DNA of 8,446 nt from Lachnoclostridium sp. UBA903 (GTDB taxonomy: Bacteria; Bacillota; Clostridia; Lachnospirales; Lachnospiraceae): contig DBEP01000088.1 in NCBI GenBank assembly GCA_002294045.1, positions 38,169-46,614 on the forward strand, given 5' to 3'. Below, one piece after another: positions 1-5,565 of this stretch (its first letter is position 1; each line of letters starts with the position of its first letter). A program made the translations under genes and the position numbers. Under the pieces are notes generated by a model, which saw only the letters and a program-made list of their open reading frames with translations, did no database searches and had not been told where the DNA came from.

Positions 1-22
1 TTCAGAACGGCACAATGATTTT

Positions 23-661
23 TCAAACACGCTCCAGGGCCTTTAAATATTCTTCGGCAATAATACTATGGCCGATTGCATTTGGGTGTACTCCGTCCCC
101 GGCTATCTGTTTACAGGTATACCGCTCAACCTCCGCCTTTGCAAAAATCCCGTCCAGGGGTAAATAGTAATCCGCATATTCTTTGGCAAGTTTTCTGGTA
201 ACCTGTATCTTGGGGTCCAGGTCCTTCCTCCACGAAGCGCGGTCAGGCAGAGAATTTAATACATAGGGTTCAATCAGCATGATTTTACAGTCCGGCAAAT
301 CCGCCTTTATCTTTTCTAATAAAGTTCTGTAATTATCTTCGAATTCCTCCGTACTGGTGGGATCATTGCTGTCATACCCGCGCCAGGTATCGTTAATTCC
401 AATAAGAATGGAAAGAAAATCCGGGTTTACCGCCTTAAAGTCCCGGTCATATCTTTCCAGCAAATCCTTTGTCCGGTTTCCTGAAATTCCCTTATTTATA
501 AAGAACACCCCATTGTCCGGAAATAAAGTGTTGTATAATCCGGCAACAACCCCGGGATAACCTTCGGATAAGGATGTACTATCTTCCCTGTCCCTGCCGC
601 AATCGGTTATGCTGTCTCCCTGAAACAGTACAACCTGTCCTTTTTTGAATAATTCTTTCAT
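23..661 (-). CDS. SGNH/GDSL-family hydrolase
   Basis: This 212-residue protein is a predicted SGNH-fold esterase or lipase-like hydrolase, probably removing acyl groups from a carbohydrate or small ester. All four family blocks are visible: GDSIT near residues 15-19 (nucleophile Ser17), Gly61 in SGNR, GIND at 88-91 (oxyanion Asn90), and DGVHP at 189-193 (Asp189 and His192 complete the triad). The length is normal for a single-domain member. There is no signal peptide or membrane segment, so it is expected in the cytoplasm. The ATG at 661 is preceded by TTGGAG (complement of 669-674) with a 7-nt spacer, and by a good promoter at 725-753, so it is probably monocistronic on its 5' side. Its downstream side lies outside the window. 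The substrate cannot be inferred. The last codons plus about 15 bp of downstream DNA recur as a degenerate copy at 1233-1264. Confidence 0.93.
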   Translation of the reverse strand: MKELFKKGQVVLFQGDSITDCGRDREDSTSLSEGYPGVVAGLYNTLFPDNGVFFINKGISGNRTKDLLERYDRDFKAVNPDFLSILIGINDTWRGYDSNDPTSTEEFEDNYRTLLEKIKADLPDCKIMLIEPYVLNSLPDRASWRKDLDPKIQVTRKLAKEYADYYLPLDGIFAKAEVERYTCKQIAGDGVHPNAIGHSIIAEEYLKALERV

Positions 662-724
662 AACTAAACTCCAATCTGTGTAAAATCACGCTCATTCCAT
701 ATAGTAAAAAGTAAAGCTATAAAT

Positions 725-753
725 ATTATAGCAAACACTTCCATAAAGAGCAA
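725..753 (-). promoter_or_regulatory. Sigma-A-type promoter of the SGNH hydrolase gene
   Basis: On the minus strand the -35 hexamer TTGCTC (complement of 748-753) is followed by a 17-nt spacer and a perfect TATAAT -10 (complement of 725-730). This places the start of transcription roughly 55-60 nt upstream of the ATG at 661. The -35 matches consensus at four of six positions. Confidence 0.6.
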
Positions 754-782
754 TAAATCACAGAGGAATTATCCGGACAAAT

Positions 783-894
783 GTTACAGTTCAGCCGATG
801 GTACCGCGAGGTGTTTTTTTTGAGTGTAGCGAGGCGAAAATCACGGAAAACCCGAGACCTGCATGTGCTTGCATCATTCGTTGCAGTTTAGCCG
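783..894. repeat. Pair of short imperfect direct repeats
   Basis: The 15-mer at 783-797 (GTTACAGTTCAGCCG) recurs at 880-894 as GTTGCAGTTTAGCCG, with 13/15 identity. The interval between them is unusually GC-rich for an intergenic stretch. The pair could be the edge of a small non-autonomous repeat. Only two copies are visible, so this is weak. Confidence 0.3.
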
Positions 895-915
895 TAAGGC
901 TTCATCAGTCCCGAC

Positions 916-949
916 AAAATCCCTGGCATAGCCTACCTGGGGATTTTTT
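916..949 (+). terminator. Terminator-like hairpin with no upstream gene
   Basis: AAAATCCC (916-923) pairs perfectly with GGGATTTT (940-947), and the T-run continues to 949 and on into a T-rich stretch. A smaller GGC/GCC pair sits in the loop. It has the form of an intrinsic terminator on the plus strand, but no plus-strand gene precedes it in the window. It may belong to a lost gene or a repeat element. Confidence 0.4.
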
Positions 950-1133
950 AATTTTTGTCTTTCCATAATGGACAGGGTTAATTCCGCAAGATAATCACAT
1001 GCCATATAATTGATATTGCTGCTTCTGTGATATGATAATATTATGGCTGATTAGTTATGCGAAATCATCCTGTGTCCTTTTAAACATTAGAACTTTGAGC
1101 CTGGGGCTTGCAGACCTATAACAGAATCTGCTT

Positions 1134-1244
1134 CTATCTATTCATTTCCTCCATGGATATAAATCTTTTTGAAAGTGTTTCAATTCGCATCCAAAACCGC
1201 TCCTTGTCTCCCGCAAATTGGAGTGTCCAGCCCGGCACAAGCAT
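1134..1244 (-). pseudogene. Short minus-strand reading frame, possible gene remnant
   Basis: A 36-codon frame runs from the ATG at 1244 to a TAG at 1134-1136. The composition is protein-like (it contains GWTLQFAGDKERFWMRIE and ends SMEEMNR), rich in charged residues and Trp/Phe in a pattern unlike random AT-rich DNA. It lies directly beyond the degenerate copy of the SGNH gene end and has no good ribosome binding site. I read it as a possible C-terminal fragment of a lost gene. I do not recognise the family, and chance is not excluded. Confidence 0.25.
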
Positions 1245-1264
1245 TTTTCAAACACGTTCCAGGG
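1233..1264. repeat. Degenerate copy of the SGNH gene 3' end
   Basis: These 32 bases match positions 8-39 at 29 of 32 positions, in the same orientation. The match covers the last five sense codons and stop of the SGNH hydrolase gene (here reading SLERV-stop instead of ALERV-stop) plus about 15 bp beyond it. Homology is lost on both sides. It is best explained as the scar of a tandem duplication and deletion, or of recombination around the hydrolase gene. Confidence 0.6.
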
Positions 1265-1301
1265 AAAAGTTAAAAATTTGGTTAAAATTTTTTGACTAAA
1301 T

Positions 1302-1343
1302 CCACCATGGCGGCTTGACTTTTTACTAATAATAGTATATAGT
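1302..1343 (+). promoter_or_regulatory. Strong promoter of the fluoride-riboswitch transcript, with adjacent palindrome
   Basis: TTGACT (1315-1320) is followed by a 17-nt spacer and TATAGT (1338-1343), close to a consensus vegetative promoter. Transcription should begin near 1350, just at the 5' edge of the riboswitch aptamer. That is the arrangement expected for a constitutively started, co-transcriptionally controlled leader. The near-palindrome CCACCATGGCGG (1302-1313) abuts the -35 box and could bind a protein, though this is speculative. Confidence 0.75.
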
Positions 1344-1349
1344 ATTTTG

Positions 1350-1436
1350 ACGGGAATGAAGTTCTCCCCTGGCGCGAGCCGAAACGCATGTAATGCTGAT
1401 GACTTCTGCAGATTAGCGGAAGCCATCAGTTTTTTT
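1350..1436 (+). promoter_or_regulatory. Fluoride riboswitch (crcB RNA) with overlapping intrinsic terminator
   Basis: The leader carries the crcB-motif landmarks in order. A P2-type helix GGGA/UCCC (1352-1355 with 1365-1368) encloses AUGAAGUU (1356-1363). The conserved AAAC is at 1382-1385. A short hairpin GCAU-GUA-AUGC spans 1386-1396. The CUGAUGACUUC segment is at 1396-1406. GAAGU (1358-1362) pairs with ACUUC (1402-1406) to give P1 and the pseudoknotted fold. By alignment from memory with the Thermotoga petrophila aptamer, the AUG at 1356-1358 and UG at 1400-1401 correspond to the nucleotides that hold the fluoride-magnesium cluster. The same 3' strand (1396-1408) also forms the 5' arm of a terminator, so ligand binding should prevent termination: an ON switch, as known for this class. 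An extra hairpin (GGC-GCGA-GCC, 1371-1380) sits between P2 and AAAC. The ligand is inferred from motif similarity alone. Confidence 0.82.
1396..1436 (+). terminator. Riboswitch-controlled intrinsic terminator
   Basis: CUGAUG (1396-1401) pairs with CAUCAG (1424-1429). After an A/C mismatch, CUUCUGC (1403-1409) pairs with GCGGAAG (1416-1422), leaving a six-base loop. Seven T residues follow (1430-1436). The 5' arm reuses bases that the aptamer needs for P1 and the GAUG segment, so the two structures exclude each other. This is the expression platform of the fluoride riboswitch. Confidence 0.85.
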
Positions 1437-1453
1437 ATTTCGGGAGGATTCGT

Positions 1454-1576
1454 ATGTGCAGTGATATGGTATGGCATGAACTTTTTGACAGAATGCAAGG
1501 TGAACGATGCCCTCCAGACTGTCTTTTTGCCAGCAAACAGAAACAAATCAGGGCATCTATACCAAATCGTTTATAA
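1454..1576 (+). CDS. Small 40-residue ORF in the riboswitch unit, CxxxC motif
   Basis: This 40-codon frame starts with ATG at 1454, six bases after a good ribosome binding site (GGGAGG, 1442-1447), and ends with TAA at 1574-1576. It is the first reading frame after the riboswitch terminator and lies 91 nt ahead of the antiporter gene, so both should be on the same fluoride-inducible transcript. The peptide is polar and has no membrane segment. Notable features are VWHELFDRMQGE (residues 6-17), a CPPDC pair of cysteines at 19-23 that could bind metal or form a disulfide, and a basic tail ending in IPNRL. I do not recognise a family. It could be a real small protein, a leader peptide, or the 5' stub of a lost gene. 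The good ribosome binding site and protein-like composition favour translation. Confidence 0.5.
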   Translation: MCSDMVWHELFDRMQGERCPPDCLFASKQKQIRASIPNRL

Positions 1577-1667
1577 AGAATTTTAATGATAATGAATTCA
1601 GAAACCGGCAGTTTTTGCAATAAATGCCTATAAAGGAATTCGATAATAATTAAGGAGGATTTATTCT

Positions 1668-2849
1668 ATGCTGATTAGTTTAGCGCTTATTTTAATATGT
1701 GGGTTTGTCCTGAGCGGCATTTTTCAAAGACTGCGTCTGCCCGGATTATTAGGTATGCTTATCACAGGCATCGTACTTGGCCCCTATGCTTTAAATTTGA
1801 TTGACCCCGATATTTTAACGATTTCCACTGATTTAAGAGAAATTGCTCTTATTATTATATTGGTGCGAGCGGGTCTTTCTCTTGACATAAAAGATCTGAA
1901 AAAGGTCGGAAGACCCGCTATCCTCATGTGTTTCATTCCCGCTACCTTTGAGATTATAGGCGCTGTATTACTCGCTCCCCCATTGCTTGGAGTAAACGTG
2001 GTTGAGGCTGCAATCATGGGCGCTATGCTGGGCGCGGTTTCGCCGGCAGTTATCGTTCCTAAAATGCTGGCACTAATGGAAAACGGATACGGAAAGCAGA
2101 AAAGTATCCCTCAACTTATCATGGCAGGCGCTTCCGCTGATGATATATATGCTATTGTTTTATTTACAGCATTTATCGACGTATATAAAGGCGGTAGCAT
2201 GAATTTTTTAACCGTATTGAATATACCGATATCAATTCTTACAGGACTTGCCGTGGGTATAGGCGTAGGTATTTTGTTGGTACAAATATTCAAGAAAATA
2301 CACATGCGGGATACGGTTAAGATATTAATAATCTTAGGCATATCGTTCTTGTTTGTTGGTCTGGAAGAGCACATTGCATCTTTAATTCCATTCTCCGGTC
2401 TTCTTGCTGTCATGGCTCTTGGTGGAGCAATTTTTAAAACATATGATACTCTTGCAAAAAGAATATCTGGAAAATTCTCAAAGATTTGGGTTGCAGCAGA
2501 GCTCGTGTTATTCATACTCGTCGGTGCAGCCGTTGATATTCGATATGCTTATGGAGCAGGTATTGCAGCCATACTGGTAATATTGGGAGCACTTATATTT
2601 AGGGCAGCTGGTGTTTTCGTAAGTCTTATTAAGTCAGGATTAACTCTTAAAGAAGTAATTTTCTGCAACATAGGTTATTTGCCAAAAGCTACGGTGCAGG
2701 CGGCAATAGGTGCAATTCCTTTAGCAGCCGGTGTTGCAGCCGGTAATACCATTCTTAGCGTTGCAGTATTATCAATTATTCTAACAGCGCCGCTTGGCGC
2801 TATAGGCATTGACTTGACTTATAAGAAATTATTAAAAAAAGATGAATAA
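1668..2849 (+). CDS. Cation:proton antiporter (Na_H_Exchanger / CPA family)
   Basis: This 393-residue integral membrane protein is predicted to exchange Na+ or K+ for H+ across the cytoplasmic membrane. About twelve hydrophobic segments cover the whole length. Family hallmarks are the N-terminal RLPGLLGMLITGIVLGP (residues 23-39), SPAVIVPKM (125-133), and GASADDI (154-160), which contains the adjacent Asp158-Asp159 pair expected at the ion-binding site of electrogenic CPA2-type exchangers. The protein ends in a short lysine-rich tail and has no C-terminal RCK/TrkA-N or universal-stress domain, so it is a transporter core only. The start is well fixed by AAGGAGG (1652-1658), nine bases before the ATG. 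It lies downstream of the fluoride riboswitch and the 40-residue ORF. Na+/H+ antiporters are among the gene classes known to be controlled by fluoride riboswitches, which supports a role in fluoride or pH stress. The ion used is not known. No clear terminator follows. Confidence 0.9.
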   Translation: MLISLALILICGFVLSGIFQRLRLPGLLGMLITGIVLGPYALNLIDPDILTISTDLREIALIIILVRAGLSLDIKDLKKVGRPAILMCFIPATFEIIGAVLLAPPLLGVNVVEAAIMGAMLGAVSPAVIVPKMLALMENGYGKQKSIPQLIMAGASADDIYAIVLFTAFIDVYKGGSMNFLTVLNIPISILTGLAVGIGVGILLVQIFKKIHMRDTVKILIILGISFLFVGLEEHIASLIPFSGLLAVMALGGAIFKTYDTLAKRISGKFSKIWVAAELVLFILVGAAVDIRYAYGAGIAAILVILGALIFRAAGVFVSLIKSGLTLKEVIFCNIGYLPKATVQAAIGAIPLAAGVAAGNTILSVAVLSIILTAPLGAIGIDLTYKKLLKKDE

Positions 2850-2876
2850 AAATCATATGGAAATAGTCATTATTAG

Positions 2877-3026
2877 TATACAATCACCGTAAAAAAGGGA
2901 AAAATTAGAATAACTCATTTATCCTTCAATCCCGTTGGCGGAACGTGGAACTTACATCCAAACATGCGTAAACAGGATGAATTTCAGTATGTCTACTTAG
3001 ATGATAAATTTCTCGTTGTAGTATAA
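2877..3026 (+). pseudogene. Coding remnant, C-terminal fragment of an unknown protein
   Basis: A frame without a usable start codon, opening after an in-frame stop at 2874-2876 and ending with TAA at 3024-3026, reads like genuine protein. It includes FNPVGGTWNLHPNMRKQDEF and then QYVYLDDKFLVVV at its C-terminus, with the alternating hydrophobic pattern of beta strands. There is no ATG, GTG or TTG upstream in frame and no ribosome binding site. I read it as the tail of a gene whose 5' part has been lost. The family is not recognised. Confidence 0.4.
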
Positions 3027-3034
3027 CGTTATAC
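3021..3034. promoter_or_regulatory. Perfect 14-bp palindrome, operator candidate
   Basis: GTATAACGTTATAC is its own reverse complement. It overlaps the stop codon of the coding remnant and lies about 185-210 bp upstream of the subtilase gene, ahead of a lone TATAAT at 3084-3089. The size and symmetry suit a dimeric repressor site, but no bound regulator can be named. Confidence 0.35.
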
Positions 3035-3149
3035 GATATATTATGGACCTTTTATTTTGTCAACTAAAAAAATGTACATTATCTATAATAAAAACTGATG
3101 TTACTAAACGTATTTGTTGAAAATGATTACCAACTTGCTTTTTTACTAT

Positions 3150-3179
3150 TCTTTTAAATGATTTATCAAATTTAAAAGA
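3150..3179. repeat. AT-only inverted repeat upstream of the subtilase gene
   Basis: TCTTTTAAAT (3150-3159) and ATTTAAAAGA (3170-3179) are perfect 10-bp complements around a 10-base loop. It lacks a GC stem and a clean T-run, so it would be a poor terminator. It could act as a 5'-leader structure or operator for the gene that follows. Confidence 0.35.
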
Positions 3180-3242
3180 TAAGTTTTCGTTATTATTCAT
3201 ATAATGGAATAAACCTAAATGAACTCTGAAGGCGATTTAAGA

Positions 3243-4940
3243 ATGAATGATGAAGACAGAATAAAAATAATCAGTAACGATTTTGCAGACGGCATTATTG
3301 AATATGCCATCAGTCCGGAAGAATATGCACGATATGCAGGCGAGACAATTAATTACATCAATGAAAAATATGCTGTAATTTATGTTCCTCTTTCAAGAAT
3401 ACCTGAAAGATTAATAGGGCCGGTTGCTTATTCTGTCATACCCAAGCTGTATTCCCTGCTGGATATAGCCAGCCTTGAAGCAGCCGGCGTAACAAGACTT
3501 CAGCAAACTCCTTATTTATCTATGAGGGGAAGCGGGGTTTTGTTAGGCTTTATAGATACGGGAATTGATTATCTGAATCCTTTATTTCAATATGCCGACA
3601 CAACTACCAGAATTGTATCCATATGGGACCAGACTATAGAGAATATGCAGGCCTCCTCCGATATCTTTTATTATGGTACGGAATATACCAGGGAGCAGAT
3701 TAATCTCGCTCTTAATAATGAAAACCCTTTTGATATCGTTCCGAGCAGGGATGACTTAGGACATGGAACAACCTTAGCCGGACTTGCCGGCGGAACAGCA
3801 GATGAAACAGCAGAATTTTCAGGAGTGGTTCCACTTTCAGAATATGTTATTGTAAAACTAAAAACTGCAAAAGCAGATTCAAAAAATTATTTCGGAGTAC
3901 CCGATAATATAATCTGTTATTCGGAAGCCGATATTATGTTTGGTTTGGCATATCTGGTTAATACGGCCAGAAAGCTGAACCGTCCCATTGCCATATGTAT
4001 CGGTTTGGGAAGTAACCAGGGGAGCCATGAAGGATTAGGCCCCTTAAGCGAACTGATATCGTCTTACTCCAATCAGGTCGGAATCGCAATTATCATTGCT
4101 GCCGGCAACGAAGGCAATACCAGCCATCACTTTTACGGGGAAATCGATAGTGCGGTGGGTCATACCATGGTAGAACTAAATATCGGAGAAAATGAAAATG
4201 ATTTTTCCATGGAATTATGGGGTAATACTCCGGGCACCTATTCCATTGATATCTTATCGCCCTCCGGAGAGTATATTCCCCGTATTCCTGCGAGGATAGA
4301 CGAATTCAGAGATATAAGGTTTATTTTTGAAAATACCACCATCTATGTGGATTATGTTATTGTAGAAGCCCAGACCGGCAGCCAGCTGATTTTGATTCGC
4401 TTTAAAAACCCTGCCCCGGGCGTATGGAGATTCAGGGTCTATGGGTCAAAAACCACCTCAGGATTTCATATATGGCTGCCTGTCCGGGGATTTATCACCG
4501 CTGAAACCATATTTCTGTCTCCAAATCAGTATACCACTATAACCGAACCGGGAAACAGCATGTTTGCCATTACCGCCACGGCATATAATCCTGCCAATCA
4601 AAGCCTTTATCTGGATGCCAGCAGAGGTTATACCAGGTATAATATAATCAGCCCGGATTTAGCCGCACCGGGTGTGGACGTTTATTCTCCTTTACCCAAC
4701 GGGGAGTACGGATTAACCTCAGGCACAAGTACCGCTGCCGCATTGCTCACAGGTATTGCCGCCATACTGCTTGAATGGGGAATTGTAAATGGTAATAACC
4801 GCTCCATGGATACTTACCAGATTCAAAGGTATTTAGTACGGGGGGTGAGCAGGAACCCTTCCTTAAGCTATCCCAATCAGGAATGGGGTTATGGAATTGT
4901 CAATATTTACTCTACTTTTGAAAGTTTAAGCGGTGAGTAG
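3243..4940 (+). CDS. S8 family serine peptidase, Csp-like subtilase
   Basis: This is a subtilisin-family protease related in layout to the Csp germination proteases and similar cytosolic or spore subtilases of Clostridia. Residue numbers below count from the upstream ATG at 3219. The triad is intact: Asp113 in FIDTGIDY, His182 in GHGTTLAG, Ser504 in SGTSTAAALLTG, with oxyanion Asn297 in AAGNEGN. The first ~95 residues resemble a prodomain and the stretch at ~310-435 is the insertion typical of this group. No signal peptide or membrane anchor is seen, so it is not a classical secreted subtilisin. Two starts are possible: ATG 3219 (573 aa, weak GGAAT ahead) and ATG 3243 (565 aa, GAAGG at 3228-3232 with a 10-nt spacer). 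I prefer 3243. No partner csp gene adjoins it. Substrate and timing are unknown. A sporulation or germination role is inference from the family only. Confidence 0.88.
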   Translation: MNDEDRIKIISNDFADGIIEYAISPEEYARYAGETINYINEKYAVIYVPLSRIPERLIGPVAYSVIPKLYSLLDIASLEAAGVTRLQQTPYLSMRGSGVLLGFIDTGIDYLNPLFQYADTTTRIVSIWDQTIENMQASSDIFYYGTEYTREQINLALNNENPFDIVPSRDDLGHGTTLAGLAGGTADETAEFSGVVPLSEYVIVKLKTAKADSKNYFGVPDNIICYSEADIMFGLAYLVNTARKLNRPIAICIGLGSNQGSHEGLGPLSELISSYSNQVGIAIIIAAGNEGNTSHHFYGEIDSAVGHTMVELNIGENENDFSMELWGNTPGTYSIDILSPSGEYIPRIPARIDEFRDIRFIFENTTIYVDYVIVEAQTGSQLILIRFKNPAPGVWRFRVYGSKTTSGFHIWLPVRGFITAETIFLSPNQYTTITEPGNSMFAITATAYNPANQSLYLDASRGYTRYNIISPDLAAPGVDVYSPLPNGEYGLTSGTSTAAALLTGIAAILLEWGIVNGNNRSMDTYQIQRYLVRGVSRNPSLSYPNQEWGYGIVNIYSTFESLSGE

Positions 4941-4973
4941 GAGAACTAATAAAAGATTCTTTTCGTTAAAAAC

Positions 4974-5025
4974 GCCGGCATAATTTTCAGATAATAGATA
5001 TTATTATCATGAATCTTACGCCGGC
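4974..5025 (-). terminator. Long imperfect palindrome between convergent genes, possible terminator
   Basis: The ends are GCCGGC (4974-4979 and 5020-5025), the middle has TTCA/TGAA, and the core is a perfect GATAATA/TATTATC stem (4990-4996 with 5002-5008) around a 5-base loop. On the minus strand the outer arm is followed, after one G, by five T residues (complement of 4968-4972), so it could end the operon whose last gene stops at 5053. It also lies just after the subtilase gene and may serve both strands. The interrupted stem makes it an unusual terminator. Confidence 0.4.
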
Positions 5026-5052
5026 AGCGGATTTTCCGGTTTGCATTTATTT

Positions 5053-5556
5053 TTACTCTTTATTAGAAAACTGTTCCCGGAATGCCTGGGTTATGGCCTT
5101 TGAGATAATCTCGCCTTCTTCCGAAAGGCCTGTACTTTCCAGCAAAGTTATGCTGATTCTGTCCACTAAAACTGCAATTTTCCTGTTCAGACGGTCGGTG
5201 CTCATACGTGACAGGCCAAAATATTCCGAGCCGAAATTTTTATCCGTTTGGCAGCAGTTCAGATAAATCCCTGCACTGTCCACCAATTCGGCAAATATTT
5301 CTTCATAAGAATCCCCGCAATGATCCAAATCGGCTAAAAAACCTGATATATATTTTCCTGCCGCTTTCCGGCTTCCGCTTGCACTTATGTTATTGGCATA
5401 AATATTAAGCTCATTCCAGAACCTCACAAAGTAATCCGGCTTGCTTTTGTCCTTCAGCGACTTTTTAGGATATCTCAATTTCAAAACTCCTGATTCATCC
5501 TGTAAATTTTGTCCTTCCATTCTCTGTCCGGTTGTTTTATTTTCTTTATTATCCAT
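5053..5556 (-). CDS. Uncharacterised protein, DUF6553-like
   Basis: This 167-residue soluble protein has no signal peptide or membrane segment. The first ~40 residues are polar and probably disordered. The rest looks largely helical, with DYFVRFWNELNIYA (41-54), EEIFAELVDSAGIYLNCCQ (85-103), a GLSRM segment (114-118) and RKIAVLVDRI (125-134). This order of motifs resembles, from memory, the uncharacterised DUF6553 family common in Lachnospiraceae. I could not check this, and no function is known to me. It begins nine bases after the AraC regulator's stop. Its ribosome binding site (AGAGG, complement of 5562-5566) overlaps that stop codon, so the two genes are almost certainly co-transcribed and probably translationally coupled. 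This ties it to the regulator rather than to the microcompartment genes, but gives no mechanism. Confidence 0.75.
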   Translation of the reverse strand: MDNKENKTTGQRMEGQNLQDESGVLKLRYPKKSLKDKSKPDYFVRFWNELNIYANNISASGSRKAAGKYISGFLADLDHCGDSYEEIFAELVDSAGIYLNCCQTDKNFGSEYFGLSRMSTDRLNRKIAVLVDRISITLLESTGLSEEGEIISKAITQAFREQFSNKE

Positions 5557-5565
5557 ATTTACCTC

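Larger units (their letters stand above)
662..1314. other. Gene-poor intergenic region with short repeats and remnants
   Basis: No convincing intact gene is seen in these roughly 650 bases. Apart from the SGNH promoter, the region holds two related 15-bp sequences (783-797 and 880-894), a terminator-like hairpin (916-949), a weak plus-strand promoter-like pair (TTGATA, 18 nt, GATAAT, about 1011-1040) with no recognisable gene behind it, a short minus-strand reading frame (1134-1244), and a degenerate copy of the SGNH gene end (1233-1264). The mixture looks like decayed sequence or a mobile-element scar. I could not match it to a named element. Confidence 0.5.

Noticed and set aside
1142..1546. 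A 134-codon open frame on the minus strand across the promoter, riboswitch and small ORF
   Set aside because: It runs antisense through a structured RNA and a strong promoter, has no ribosome binding site and no recognisable domain.
1347..1586. A plus-strand frame through the riboswitch
   Set aside because: It would be translated through the aptamer and terminator. The small ORF in a different frame has the ribosome binding site.
3057..3089. Promoter TTGTCA/TATAAT upstream of the subtilase gene
   Set aside because: The spacer is 21 nt, too long for a normal sigma-A promoter, and the -35 in the correct position is poor. A CATATAAT at 3198-3205 is equally weak as a sporulation-type -10.
3243..4940. 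Secreted degradative subtilisin
   Set aside because: No signal peptide or cleavage site is present at either possible start.
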